51,180 bases of DNA from a virus. Below, in pieces: positions 1 through 8,255 of the stretch. A program made the position numbers and the translations under genes. The stretch covers positions 1 through 51,180 of IMG/VR virus record IMGVR_UViG_3300043331_000297; one strand, written 5' to 3'. Positions within the stretch are counted from its first letter, which is position 1, and each line of letters begins with the position of its first letter. The notes under the pieces were generated by a model. The model worked only from the letters and a program-made list of their open reading frames with translations, was not told where the DNA came from and made no database searches.

Positions 1-110
1 GGCGCGAACCTCACGCCGGGTAGGCACTCGTCCGCCCAGGCCACCGGCGAGTTCATCCACCGGGACAGCCGGGTCCGGCTGAGCACCTTCCCGGCCAGGT
101 CCACGATCAT
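1..110 (-). CDS. terL: Terminase large subunit, N-terminal fragment
   Basis: Partial gene: ATG at 108-110 on the minus strand, running off the left edge after 36 codons. The visible peptide includes SRWMNSPVAWADECLP, which resembles the short segment ahead of the ATPase domain in actinophage large terminases. The start overlaps the small-terminase stop (ATGA), the usual terS-terL arrangement. The enzyme would be the packaging motor ATPase and headful/cos nuclease, but none of its catalytic motifs are in the window. The call rests mainly on gene order. Confidence 0.65.
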   Translation of the reverse strand, partial: MIVDLAGKVLSRTRLSRWMNSPVAWADECLPGVRFA

Positions 111-841
111 TTCTCGGTCCCGCTCCCCAGCGCGGTCACGTCGATGTTGGACAGGTGGCGCGTGACCAGCTCCGGGACCTTGCGCTCCTGTTCGGGCGTC
201 AGCTCCAGCCCGGCCAGGATGAGCGTGATCCGCCCGGCCACCACGTCCCCCCAGCGCTCAGCCAGGTTGGTCAGCCGCTCGCTGATCCCCATGTCGTGCG
301 CGGTCTTGGCGAACCGGACCACGCGGTCACGCTCGGCGGCCTCCAGCGCCACCAGCGCGCGGACCTCCTCGCTCTGGGCGTAGATCGTCCCGTCCTTGCC
401 CGCCGCGCCGTACTTGTACCCGATCAGGCCGCTGGCATGGACCTCGCCCTCCGGGTCGAACCCCTCGCGGTCCGGCTCCGGCGGCGCGTCGCGGGCCACC
501 TGTTGCCGCAACAGCTCGCTGTACGCGGCCAGCCGGAGCCAGGTCATCTGGAGCGTGCCGAGCACGGCCATCCCGGGCTCGATCTGGTCTCCACGGGCCG
601 CTCGGCCCAGCGCGCTCCAGGCCGTGATCCGGGCCTCGCCCTTGGCCTTCAGCACCTCCAGCCGCTGGCCACCGTGGGTCTTGCAGGAATCCGTACCCCG
701 GACGGCTCCGCCGTGGCACGGGCCGCCACCCTGGCGCGCGCTCCGGTTCTTCACGCACTCCAGCCGCCGGTGGTCCTCGCACCACCGGGCGTTACCCGGG
801 TTGTTGTTCGGGCCGAGCCGTGGACCGGGGTTACCAACCAT
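107..841 (-). CDS. terS: Terminase small subunit-like protein
   Basis: A 244-residue protein. The first ~60 residues hold a Cys/His cluster (CEDHRRLEC, then GGGPCHGG, then CKTHGG), a zinc-binding start common in actinophage small terminases. A long helical region follows, including GYKYGAAG and ALEAAERDRVVRFAKTAHD, and the end resembles the ERLTNLAERWGD...LILAGLELT block of that family. It would bind phage DNA and load it onto the large subunit, whose start it overlaps. ATG at 841 is chosen because an AGGA lies upstream. A leaderless-type promoter motif (848-875) lies just before it. HNH or other zinc proteins share part of the cysteine pattern, but position favours terS. Confidence 0.72.
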   Translation of the reverse strand: MVGNPGPRLGPNNNPGNARWCEDHRRLECVKNRSARQGGGPCHGGAVRGTDSCKTHGGQRLEVLKAKGEARITAWSALGRAARGDQIEPGMAVLGTLQMTWLRLAAYSELLRQQVARDAPPEPDREGFDPEGEVHASGLIGYKYGAAGKDGTIYAQSEEVRALVALEAAERDRVVRFAKTAHDMGISERLTNLAERWGDVVAGRITLILAGLELTPEQERKVPELVTRHLSNIDVTALGSGTEK

Positions 842-847
842 GCCGTC

Positions 848-875
848 ATCCTATCCCGGAGTCAGGGGGCATCTC
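848..875 (-). promoter_or_regulatory. Late-type promoter motif, GAGATGCCCCC class
   Basis: On the minus strand GAGATGCCCCC (865-875) is followed after a short spacer by TAGGAT (848-853), with the terS ATG six bases further on. The same arrangement recurs before 21815, 35510 and 49110. Confidence 0.5.
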
Positions 876-888
876 GTCCTAGACGCCA

Positions 889-904
889 TGACAGTGAAGT
901 GTCA
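889..904. promoter_or_regulatory. TGAC-N8-GTCA operator-like site
   Basis: Exact copy of the dispersed inverted repeat, lying ~50 bp upstream of terS. Read on the minus strand it gives a CTGACA -35-like box, but no good -10 follows. Confidence 0.6.
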
Positions 905-920
905 GGAGGTGGCAAGCACC

Positions 921-963
921 GAGGCCCGGCCAGGGGACGGGGAGGTCTGCCTGGCCGGGCCTC
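921..963 (-). terminator. Hairpin terminator after the lipoprotein gene
   Basis: GAGGCCCGGCCAGG (921-934) pairs with its complement at 950-963, leaving a 15-nt loop. It lies downstream of the minus-strand gene ending at 1018. No U tract is present, as is common in high-GC phages. Confidence 0.6.
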
Positions 964-1017
964 GGGCTGGGCGGCCCGCACGTTCCGGATCAACGGGCCG
1001 CTATCTGTGTGGGCGGG

Positions 1018-1647
1018 TCAGTTCGGCGGCACCACGGCCGCCACCTTGCAGTCTCCGAACGCCTGGGTGATCACCAGATCGATCGGGACCTTCTTACCGC
1101 CCCTGATGATGTAGATGGCACACATCAGCGTGGACGGGCCGGTGATGTGCTCCACGGTCATGTTGACCGCGTGCCCGATCTCTACCTCCACGCACTCGGT
1201 GAAGATACCCCAGGTCCCGCTACGCGGACCCTTCTCGCGCCGGGGCGTCTGCCACTTGTACCTCAGCTCGCGCTTGGGGTCGCTCACGAAGTCGAAGCAC
1301 ACCGTACGGGCGTTCCGGTCCTGATCGTTCCGCTTGGGGTCCCGCCGGGGCGGGTTGATCTCGGGGGCTGGCTCCGGCTCCTCGTCCTCGGCTTCCTTCT
1401 TGCAGTCGGGCCACCGGTCACCGATCTGGCACACGGCGTACTCACTGCGGTCCAGCTTGATCCAGTCCGAAATCTGGGGCTTGCCGTTCTCGTCCGGCTC
1501 GTCCTCCTTGTACTTGATCTCGTACTGTTGGGCTCCGTCCACGGTGGTCACCCGGCGGTTGCACACGGTCCCGCTACACCCGAGGACCAGCACCGCGCCA
1601 AGCACCAGGGCCGTGATCCGGCCCCATCGTCCTCTGACCCAGCTCAT
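1018..1647 (-). CDS. Predicted secreted lipoprotein
   Basis: A 209-residue protein with a basic N-terminus (RGRWGR), a hydrophobic stretch and a lipobox-like VLGC at residues 21-24, so it probably becomes a lipid-anchored surface protein. The mature part is charged, with an acidic/proline linker (EAEDEEPEPAPEINPPRRD) in the middle and several further cysteines. ATG at 1647 follows GGAAGGGGAGC. It has its own promoter (1693-1721) and is followed by a strong hairpin. Together with the LPXTG protein and membrane protein to its right it forms a small surface-protein module. The function is unknown; superinfection exclusion or a change to the lysogen surface are guesses. Confidence 0.7.
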   Translation of the reverse strand: MSWVRGRWGRITALVLGAVLVLGCSGTVCNRRVTTVDGAQQYEIKYKEDEPDENGKPQISDWIKLDRSEYAVCQIGDRWPDCKKEAEDEEPEPAPEINPPRRDPKRNDQDRNARTVCFDFVSDPKRELRYKWQTPRREKGPRSGTWGIFTECVEVEIGHAVNMTVEHITGPSTLMCAIYIIRGGKKVPIDLVITQAFGDCKVAAVVPPN

Positions 1648-1667
1648 CCGCTCCCCTTCCCAGCTCC

Positions 1668-1743
1668 GGGGGCCTCTCCCCCGTACCCCTCCACCTTACA
1701 GGATAGACTGTGAAGTCTCAACCCCAGGGGAGGAGAGGCCCCC
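1668..1743. repeat. 12-bp inverted repeat flanking a promoter
   Basis: GGGGGCCTCTCC (1668-1679) and its exact complement (1732-1743) bracket the promoter of the lipoprotein gene. The pair could fold as a large stem-loop or act as two half terminators. Confidence 0.45.
1693..1721 (-). promoter_or_regulatory. Promoter for the lipoprotein gene
   Basis: Minus-strand TTGAGA (1716-1721), 17-bp spacer, TAAGGT (1693-1698). The -35 side carries a degenerate copy of the operator repeat (TTGAG-ACTTCACA-GTC). Confidence 0.7.
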
Positions 1744-1749
1744 GTCCGG

Positions 1750-2592
1750 TCACGCCCGAAACTGGACCCGGCGACGCCGGGACAGCACGAACAGCAGCAC
1801 GCCGGAGCCCAGCGCGGCGAGCCCGGCCAGCACCATCCACAGCGTGGTGGAGGAACCCGTGATGGGCAGGGTCGGCACCGGCGCGGCCGTGCCGCTGGGC
1901 TCCGGCGTCGCGGTCCCGCCCGGCTCCGGCGTGCCGGTGGGCTCGGGCTGGGCGGTCTGGGTCGGCGTGGGCGTCGCGGTCGGCTCGGGCTCCGGGCACC
2001 CGGTGAACAGGACCGGCCGCGTCCCGATCTTCAAGTCCGAGAACGTCACGGAGCCGCTGGAGCTGTTGCTGGCGTCGTACACCATGCCCAGCGTGCCCAG
2101 CGTCTTCCCGGCCGGGATGGTCAGCACGAGGTGGCCGGACTCGCTGGCGGCCACGGCCGGGCCGTACGTCGGCGCGTCGTTCAGCGTGTCCGCGTCCTGG
2201 GCCGCGTACCCGAACAGCCGGATGGCACCGGCCGCCGTGGTCGCGCCGTCGTCCGTCGCGTAGTCCACGCCCACCAGGAGTTCGTTGTCCGCCGGGGCCT
2301 GGATCTCCAGGTCGAACGCGGCGAACTCCACCCCAGGCTGGACGCCCTCGGCGGGCTTGACCAGCTTGGCGAAGTGGTCCCCGATCGTGGAGCCCGGCGG
2401 CGGCCCGCCGAACGTCACGTCCGGGTACGCGCCGGTGGCACCGCGCATCTTCCAGGTGGCCTCGCACACGGGCTCGGGCTGGGTCGCGCTGGCGTGAACG
2501 TGGTTCGTGGCCTGGGCGGGGGCCACGCCCACCAGCCCGGCGGCCAGGAGCGCCGCCATCGCGGCGAGCGCGGCGGCCAGTCGGGATCTCAT
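1750..2592 (-). CDS. LPXTG-type cell-wall-anchored surface protein
   Basis: A 280-residue protein with a complete sortase-substrate layout: a signal peptide with an Ala-rich core ending near AQA (about residue 28), a ~165-residue extracellular domain, a Pro/Thr/Glu linker (PEPTATPTPTQTAQPEPTG and on), LPITG at residues 242-246, a hydrophobic helix and a C-terminal RRRR tail. A host sortase would link it to peptidoglycan. ATG at 2592 follows GGAAGGAC. The globular domain was not recognised; its mixed beta-type sequence could be a binding domain. Few phage proteins carry a sortase signal, which suggests action on the host surface rather than in the virion. Confidence 0.85.
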   Translation of the reverse strand: MRSRLAAALAAMAALLAAGLVGVAPAQATNHVHASATQPEPVCEATWKMRGATGAYPDVTFGGPPPGSTIGDHFAKLVKPAEGVQPGVEFAAFDLEIQAPADNELLVGVDYATDDGATTAAGAIRLFGYAAQDADTLNDAPTYGPAVAASESGHLVLTIPAGKTLGTLGMVYDASNSSSGSVTFSDLKIGTRPVLFTGCPEPEPTATPTPTQTAQPEPTGTPEPGGTATPEPSGTAAPVPTLPITGSSTTLWMVLAGLAALGSGVLLFVLSRRRRVQFRA

Positions 2593-2632
2593 CGGGATGT
2601 CCTTCCGTCGATGGTCATTCGGTCGGGGCGGA

Positions 2633-2662
2633 ACCTTACAGGGTTGCCGGGGAGGTGGTCAA
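2633..2662 (-). promoter_or_regulatory. Promoter for the LPXTG gene
   Basis: Minus-strand TTGACC (2657-2662), 18-bp spacer, TAAGGT (2633-2638). It lacks the second half of the operator repeat, so it may escape whatever binds there. Confidence 0.65.
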
Positions 2663-2946
2663 CTGAGCCAGGCGGCCAGGCCCACTCCTCCGGCCACGCA
2701 CACCAGCGCGGAGCCCACCAGCACGGCCACGAGGGTCCACGCCGGGATGATGCTGGCGGGCTCCTCCTCGGCCCAGGGCGGCGGTCCCGGGCTGATCCAG
2801 GGCCGCTCGTACCGGCCCGACTCGTCCGGCCGGATCGGCGGGCTGGGTGGCGCTCCCCAGTCGGCCAGCGCGCGCATCGGGTCCCGCTGTGGCAGCGGGT
2901 ACACCGGGGCCACGCCCGGGTCGAACCGCTCGCGTCGTGTGTCCAT
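2659..2946 (-). CDS. Small single-pass membrane protein
   Basis: A 95-residue protein. The first ~65 residues are Pro/Arg/Glu rich (PPSPPIRPDESGRYERP) and the last ~25 form one membrane helix (TLVAVLVGSALVCVAGGVG), so the polar part is probably cytoplasmic. ATG at 2946 follows AAGGAC. It lies beyond the replicase terminator and just before the LPXTG gene promoter. It was not recognised as a known family. Confidence 0.65.
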   Translation of the reverse strand: MDTRRERFDPGVAPVYPLPQRDPMRALADWGAPPSPPIRPDESGRYERPWISPGPPPWAEEEPASIIPAWTLVAVLVGSALVCVAGGVGLAAWLS

Positions 2947-2960
2947 CGGCCTGTCCTTCT

Positions 2961-2977
2961 TGATATTGAACTGTCAA
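2961..2977. promoter_or_regulatory. Degenerate operator-like site
   Basis: Minus-strand TTGAC-AGTTCAAT-ATCA, one mismatch from the dispersed inverted repeat, just upstream of the small membrane protein gene. Confidence 0.35.
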
Positions 2978-2984
2978 GGTTGAC

Positions 2985-3010
2985 GGGGCCGGTCAGCATC
3001 GACCGGCCCC
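2985..3010 (-). terminator. Terminator after the replicase gene
   Basis: GGGGCCGGTC (2985-2994) and its perfect complement (3001-3010) with a 6-nt loop, directly after the replicase stop at 3025. Confidence 0.7.
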
Positions 3011-3024
3011 CAGCTCCGGGGCTT

Positions 3025-6000
3025 TCAGCCCTTTTCGTAACACTTGCTCCAGTCGGTCCCGGGCGGGCTCACGTCCGCCAGGATCGGCACGCCGCGCCAC
3101 TCGAACGAGAGCGCTTCCACCACGGCGCGGCCCACCTCCTGGACCTCGCCCACCGGCACGGAGAGCACGATCTCATCGTGGATCTGAGCCCGGAGCATCG
3201 GGAGGATGCGCGGGTCCAGCCGGAGAAGACCGGTCATCATGATGTCCCGGGCCGCGCCCTGGCCCATCAGCGCCGGGCCTTGCGTGTGCGCCCGGTGCGG
3301 GTCCGGCCGCATCAGCCGCCCGAACCCGTTGTCCAGGAGCGCGCCGCTCTCGGCCATCGCCCGGACTTCTTCCTGCCACTGGACCAGCCGGGGGAACCGC
3401 TCACGCATCGACCGGTCGAACTGGCGGACCAGCGCCGGGTCGATGTCGTTGCCCTCGCTGATGGCCTTGATCCCCCGGCCGTAGTTCCAGCCGTGCCCGA
3501 TCGGCTTGGCCACCTCGCGGAGCGCCGGGTCCCCGAACAACAGCCGCGCGATCTCGGCGTGCGGGTCCTCGTGGCCCAGCATCTCGATATAGGCGTGGTC
3601 CTGGCTCAGCCCGGCCACGGCCCGCATGTCCACCTGGCTCAGGTCCGCCGAGACCAGCACCTCTCCACGGTCCGGGAGGAGGACCGCGCGCTCCACGTGG
3701 CGGCCCCCGCGCTTGCCCATCACGGTCAGGCCCGGCTCGGTCAGGCTCCAGCGGCCGGTGGATTGCTTGAACGACACGCGGGGGTGGACCCGGCCGTCCG
3801 GGGCCATCGTGTGCTGGATCGTCTCGTACACGGAACGGGCTGAAACGATCCGGTACACGTTCTTGGCGATCTCCCGGACCTGGGGGAGGTGGGCGTACTC
3901 GCGGCCCAGGTGGCGCATGTGCTCGGCCGAGACCGCGATCTCCCCGGTCTTCTCGGTGCGCCAGATCGAGGTGGCCCCGGCCGCCCGGAGCGCGGCCTCC
4001 AGCGCGGCCTTCCCGGCCTTGGTGGCCAGCGGGCTGGCGTACGCCCTCCCCTTGCCGTCCACGGTCGGGATCGCGCACTCGGCGGCCAGCCAGGCCATCG
4101 CCTGGGCCTTGCGCTCCTGGATCTCGGTCACGCGCTGGGCGAGGAGATCCTGGTCCACCAGGAACCCGTTGACGCTCATCTGGGTGGCCAGCGCGGCCAC
4201 CCGGTGCTCGCGGGCCAGGTACTCCGGCACCGTGCCGCCCAGCCGCTCCAGGAGCGCGCCGTACAGCCGCCGGGACAGCTCCACGTCCTGGACCATGTAC
4301 GCGATGAACGCGGCGGCATCGGCCGCGCGCTGGGGCTCCGGGTCGTCCGGGTCGATCGGGATCAGCGTCCAGCCGCCGTACTTGCGGGCCAGGGCCTTGG
4401 ACACGTCGGTGTACTTCTCGCCCAGGCCCAGCTTCACGGCCAGCGAGCCCAGGTCGTACCGGCGCTCGGCGTCCACGCCCTTGTCCCGGGCCATCGGCGG
4501 GTCCAGGTACCGGGCGGCCAGGAGGGCATCGAACAGGCGGCCCTTGCTCGCCAGCTCGTGGACCTCGGTCATCGTCATGGCACCGGCCCTGACCAGCGCG
4601 GGGAGGTCGAACGCCATGATGTTGTGCCCGGTCAGGGTGTGACCCTGGCGGATGTTGCTCGCCACGCTCTCGGCCACCTCGGCCCCACCGAACCGCTGGA
4701 CCTCGCGGTCATCGTGCGCCACCGCACCGATGCGGACGTACGTGGACCCGTCCGCGTGGTAGAGCTGGTCAGCGTCGCCGGTCTCCAGGTCGAACACGGC
4801 CAAGTCCGCCACCGGCTCCACCTCGGGCTGGACGGGCTCGGCGTGCCGGTGCTCCTCGAACGCGCGCCGGGCCTCGGCCTCGGTGGCCAGTCCGGTCCGC
4901 CAGTGCTCCGAGCACGCGCGGCACCGGCTGGACCAGCCACGCTCCGGATTGCTCGCGCTGACCCGCTTCACCAGCGTGATCACGGCGTCCGGATGCCGCT
5001 CGGGCCAGTTGTCCACAGGCTCGTCCACAGGCTGGGGATCGGGGTCCGGGCTTGACGTGTCAGTGTCAACCGGACGGTTGTCCGGCTTGGGCTCCGGCGC
5101 GACGGGAGGAGCTGGCTCGCTCTCGCCCTCCTCGAACACGGTCCAGACGCTCACGTGCCCGTGGCCGGTGCCGGTGCGCTCGATCCACAGCCGGTCATAC
5201 CGGCGGCCCCGGAGCCGCGAGTACGCCTCGCCCAGGGCCTTCCCGTACCCCTTCTCGCTCGGGTCGTCCAGCTTGGGCGGGGCCGGGTACGCCTGGGGGT
5301 CCGTCATCGCCTTCTCGCGGACCTTGCCCGTGGTGAACGGCGCGTCTCCGAACGTCTCGCGGAGCCAACGGAGGTGACCCGTCCAGTATTGGGTGTCAAA
5401 GTCCGATTCGGACCGCCACACCTTCAGGTTGTCCAGGAACCCGGTCAGCCCGGCGGTCTCCACGATCCCGCCCACGATCTTCTCCCAGACCTCGAACGAG
5501 CCGAACGACACGCCGCGCGCCGGGCGCGGAGCACCGGCCGCGAACCAGGCCCGGACCAGCGTCAGGATCGCGGTCATCAGCTCGCGCCGGTGCTTGCGGG
5601 TCCAGCTCCCCAGATCGAGCCCGGACTGGCCGGGGTGGCGGAATGAGCTGGCCGGGCGGTCCTGGGGGTTGGCGTACCGGGGCCGCAACGCGATCCGGTA
5701 GACCCGGCGGGTCAGGTCACCCTTGACCTGGACCTGATTGCCCAGGCTCACCCACGTGATCACGTTCGGGAAGTTGGCCATGTTCGACACGCCCAGGATG
5801 CGGTCTTGCCAGGTGGCGGCTGTCAGGGCCTGGGCCAGCGGAGCGCCCTCAATCGTGTGGGCCTCATCGAACACGAAGAACTCCGCGCCGGTGCGGAACG
5901 CGGCCGTGATCTGTTTCCTCAGCTCGTCCGCCTCGGGGACCCAGTTCATCGGCTCGGCGGCCTGGCCGGTGTAGACCGTCAGGAGGCTGTCCGCCAGGAG

Positions 6001-7377
6001 GTTCTTGCCCACGCCCATCTGGAGGCCATCGACCACGGCCAGCGGCACCTTGGGGCACATGCCCCGGATGGCCGGGGTCACGATCAGCGCCATCACGTTG
6101 GCCCGGTCGGTGTCCGAGTCGAACGGGAAGTCCCCCAGCCACTCGGTCAGGATCAGCTCGCGCGCCGCCGTGATCTCCTCCGGGCTCGGGTCCTCGGGCA
6201 CCTTCAGCCCCTCGAACACTGGGTCCGGGATGAGCATGGTCCGCGTGGCCTCGTCGTACCCGGGCTCGGTGACCACGGTCCCGTCCTCGCGCACGAACGG
6301 CGCGTGGGAGATCCGGTCCAGCGGCGCGAAGTGGTCCGCGCGGCTCAGCGTGGCGGACATCGTGCTGGGGTCGGGCCACGCGTAGCTGTAGGTGGTGCCG
6401 TTCGCGCCCTCGTTCTCGTTGACCGTGATCGCGGTCTCCTGAATCAGGTCGTTGAACGAGCCCTTGTCCACGGGCTTCATCCCGGTGGCCTTGCGCCGGG
6501 AGATCACGCCACCGTGACAGAACAGCTCCCGGGCGTTCCAGCGGTCCAGGAGGGCCTTGGTCAGGTCGTTGATCACGGCGTACCGGTCCCGGTTGACGAT
6601 GATCGTCGTACGGCCGTCGTCCGCCGTGGGAGCCTCACGTGGACGCTTCTTGCCGGTCGGCTTGGCATCAGCGGGCTTGGGCTTGGCCTTCTCGATCACG
6701 CGGGCCAGGTAGTCCGCGCGCCGGTCGGCCGGGCGAGCGCCCAGCACATCGTCCAGCCCGGACTTGTTGCCCCCGGGGAGGCGGCCGAACGTGACCTTGG
6801 TCGCGCCCTCCATCATCAGGGCCTCGGCCAGCCCGGTCCCGGCCTCGTACACCTGGGGGTTGTCGGCCGCGTCCGCGTCCAGGATCACCACGACCTCGCG
6901 GCCGTCCGCCACCACGAGGTCCGGGATCGGCCTCCCCTCGATCTGCCACATGCGGCACCCGGCGATGCCGTACACGCCCACGCCGGGCGGCGCGTAGCTG
7001 GCGGCGGCCAGGCATTGCTTCGTGCCCTCCACGATCACGATCCGCTCGGCGCTGGGCACCGGCCGCACGGCCCAGAGGATGGGCGTCATGTCCTTGCGGA
7101 ACACGTACTTGCGAGCCCGGCCCCGGCCGTCCGCCGTGGGGTTGTCCGGCCGGACCTGGAACTCCACCTGACCGGCCTCGTTGCGCCACGGGAACAGGAT
7201 GGCCGGATGGTTCGCCCAGTTGCCCCAGACGCCCTCCTGGGGGTTGTCCTCGCGGCTCAACAGCGAACGCACGCCCAGCGCCAGGGCCAGCTCCACGTCC
7301 ACGGCCTGGGTCTCCAGGAACGTCCGGTGGTCGTCGCTGAGCTGTCCCATCGGTGGAGCTGTGTTAGGGTCCGTCAC
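3025..7377 (-). CDS. Multidomain replicase: TOPRIM, helicase, 3'-5' exonuclease, DNA polymerase I
   Basis: One 1,450-residue chain. Residues ~1-230 look like a primase/TOPRIM-type domain ([25 protein letters not shown]). A basic linker (KKRPRE) follows. Residues ~270-640 form a viral primase-helicase: Walker [10 protein letters not shown] (~450) and Walker B FFVFDEAH (~500). A Cys pair (CRAC, ~820) precedes a DnaQ-type exonuclease (FDLETGD ~861, GHNIMAFD ~919, YMVQDVEL ~1027). The C-terminus is family A polymerase: motif [12 protein letters not shown] ~1242, motif [12 protein letters not shown] ~1290, motif C HDEIVLS ~1399. GTG at 7377 follows GGAAGG. It would drive leading-strand synthesis, and probably unwinding and priming, in one protein. 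The Walker A ends KN rather than KS/T. An operator-like site lies inside the gene at 5052. Confidence 0.88.
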   Translation of the reverse strand: MTDPNTAPPMGQLSDDHRTFLETQAVDVELALALGVRSLLSREDNPQEGVWGNWANHPAILFPWRNEAGQVEFQVRPDNPTADGRGRARKYVFRKDMTPILWAVRPVPSAERIVIVEGTKQCLAAASYAPPGVGVYGIAGCRMWQIEGRPIPDLVVADGREVVVILDADAADNPQVYEAGTGLAEALMMEGATKVTFGRLPGGNKSGLDDVLGARPADRRADYLARVIEKAKPKPADAKPTGKKRPREAPTADDGRTTIIVNRDRYAVINDLTKALLDRWNARELFCHGGVISRRKATGMKPVDKGSFNDLIQETAITVNENEGANGTTYSYAWPDPSTMSATLSRADHFAPLDRISHAPFVREDGTVVTEPGYDEATRTMLIPDPVFEGLKVPEDPSPEEITAARELILTEWLGDFPFDSDTDRANVMALIVTPAIRGMCPKVPLAVVDGLQMGVGKNLLADSLLTVYTGQAAEPMNWVPEADELRKQITAAFRTGAEFFVFDEAHTIEGAPLAQALTAATWQDRILGVSNMANFPNVITWVSLGNQVQVKGDLTRRVYRIALRPRYANPQDRPASSFRHPGQSGLDLGSWTRKHRRELMTAILTLVRAWFAAGAPRPARGVSFGSFEVWEKIVGGIVETAGLTGFLDNLKVWRSESDFDTQYWTGHLRWLRETFGDAPFTTGKVREKAMTDPQAYPAPPKLDDPSEKGYGKALGEAYSRLRGRRYDRLWIERTGTGHGHVSVWTVFEEGESEPAPPVAPEPKPDNRPVDTDTSSPDPDPQPVDEPVDNWPERHPDAVITLVKRVSASNPERGWSSRCRACSEHWRTGLATEAEARRAFEEHRHAEPVQPEVEPVADLAVFDLETGDADQLYHADGSTYVRIGAVAHDDREVQRFGGAEVAESVASNIRQGHTLTGHNIMAFDLPALVRAGAMTMTEVHELASKGRLFDALLAARYLDPPMARDKGVDAERRYDLGSLAVKLGLGEKYTDVSKALARKYGGWTLIPIDPDDPEPQRAADAAAFIAYMVQDVELSRRLYGALLERLGGTVPEYLAREHRVAALATQMSVNGFLVDQDLLAQRVTEIQERKAQAMAWLAAECAIPTVDGKGRAYASPLATKAGKAALEAALRAAGATSIWRTEKTGEIAVSAEHMRHLGREYAHLPQVREIAKNVYRIVSARSVYETIQHTMAPDGRVHPRVSFKQSTGRWSLTEPGLTVMGKRGGRHVERAVLLPDRGEVLVSADLSQVDMRAVAGLSQDHAYIEMLGHEDPHAEIARLLFGDPALREVAKPIGHGWNYGRGIKAISEGNDIDPALVRQFDRSMRERFPRLVQWQEEVRAMAESGALLDNGFGRLMRPDPHRAHTQGPALMGQGAARDIMMTGLLRLDPRILPMLRAQIHDEIVLSVPVGEVQEVGRAVVEALSFEWRGVPILADVSPPGTDWSKCYEKG
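5052..5069. promoter_or_regulatory. Intragenic TTGAC-N8-GTCAA site
   Basis: Exact 5-bp-arm inverted repeat within the replicase coding sequence, in the low-complexity linker between helicase and exonuclease domains. No -10 box follows on either strand, so it looks like a free-standing binding site. Confidence 0.6.
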
Positions 7378-7411
7378 AGTTCGGTCATCCTTCCAAAGGT
7401 TGATCTCTCCG

Positions 7412-7441
7412 GGCCGGTTCCCCTCACGGGGTTCCGGCCCG
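7412..7441 (-). terminator. Terminator after the coiled-coil gene
   Basis: GGGCCGGTTCCCC and GGGGTTCCGGCCC form a 13-bp stem with a two-base internal mismatch, just after the stop at 7458. Confidence 0.55.
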
Positions 7442-7457
7442 GCTCCGTCTCCAGAGA

Positions 7458-8150
7458 CTACGCCTGTGACGTGGCCCGGCCGGGGGGACTGGGGAGACTG
7501 GGGGAACCCAGCGCGTCCCGCACGGCGTGAATCGCTTCCGCCATCGCGCGGGCGTCCGCGCGCTCCCAGGTGGTCCGGAGCGCTCGCCAGACCTCATCCG
7601 AGTGGACCGCGCCGGAGACCCGGCCAAGCTGGCCGCTCAGGATGTCGATCGCGCGCCGGGCGTCCGCCAGCTCGCACGCCATTTCGTCCAGCTCGCGGCG
7701 ACCCTTGAACGCCACGTGGGCGTTCGGTCGGCACGTCTCCACGCACACGTGGCCCTTGTTCAACCGGTCCAGCTCGCGCTTCATCTCGGCGTTGCGCTCG
7801 CGCTCCCTGATCAGCTCGTCCCCGAGCGTGATGGCCTGGCGGCGGCCCAGGCTGGCCTCCTCGGTGGCCGTGGCCAGGAGCCGGTCCCGAGCCGCGATGC
7901 TCTGTCGGGCGTCTGACAGTTCGCGCTCCAGCCGGTCCGCTCGCTGGCGCTCGTCCTCGCGGGATGACCATGCCTGGCTGAGCTGGCGGGACAGCTCCGC
8001 GATCCGTGCCCGGAGCGGCGCGGCCACCAGCTCGGCCTCGCTGGCCTGGGCGTTGCCCACCTCGGTCGCCGTGTAGAGCCGTGCGCCGTTGACCTCCACC
8101 GTGACCCGTGTCTCCCGAGCCTGATCCAGCGTCTTGATCGTGATCTCCAT
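7458..8150 (-). CDS. Coiled-coil protein of unknown function
   Basis: A 230-residue protein. Residues ~45-135 are strongly helical with heptad-like Leu/Arg/Glu spacing (RIAELSRQLSQAW, RADRLERELSDARQS). A Cys/His patch follows (HVCVETCRPNAHVAF), then a second helical part (ELADARRAIDILSGQLG). The last residues (GSPSLPSPPGR) are encoded by a G-rich GGGGACTGGGG-type sequence that also forms the ends of two intergenic repeats. ATG at 8150 follows GGGGAGG. It lies between replicase and helicase with its own promoter, so a replication-linked scaffolding role is possible, but no family was recognised. Confidence 0.7.
   Translation of the reverse strand: MEITIKTLDQARETRVTVEVNGARLYTATEVGNAQASEAELVAAPLRARIAELSRQLSQAWSSREDERQRADRLERELSDARQSIAARDRLLATATEEASLGRRQAITLGDELIRERERNAEMKRELDRLNKGHVCVETCRPNAHVAFKGRRELDEMACELADARRAIDILSGQLGRVSGAVHSDEVWRALRTTWERADARAMAEAIHAVRDALGSPSLPSPPGRATSQA
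7482..7509 (+). repeat. Single G-rich arm of the 135-bp repeat family
   Basis: Plus-strand runs of G separated by ACT/AGACT, nearly the same as one arm of the elements at 21867 and 49174. No partner arm is nearby. Confidence 0.5.
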
Positions 8151-8177
8151 TCGGACCTCCCCGTCCTGTCGGTCCCG

Positions 8178-8202
8178 GGCGGGGGCCTCGCGGCCCCTCG
8201 CC
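8178..8202 (-). terminator. Terminator-like hairpin after the helicase
   Basis: GGCGGGGGCC, TCGC loop, GGCCCCTCGCC. It lies between the helicase stop (8256) and the next gene start, just past that gene's promoter. Confidence 0.4.
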
Positions 8203-8213
8203 TGGGAAGTGAA

Positions 8214-8243
8214 ACCTTACAGCTATGCCGGTAGGGTCGTCAA
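8214..8243 (-). promoter_or_regulatory. Promoter for the coiled-coil gene
   Basis: Minus-strand TTGACG (8238-8243), 18-bp spacer, TAAGGT (8214-8219). There is no second operator half. Confidence 0.65.
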
Positions 8244-8255
8244 CGGCCGTTCGGC

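Noticed and set aside
2131-7530. Long plus-strand reading frames opposite the replicase and nearby genes
   Set aside because: They are typical of GC-rich antisense frames, being rich in Arg, Gly, Pro, Val and His without ordered domains, and lack ribosome sites.
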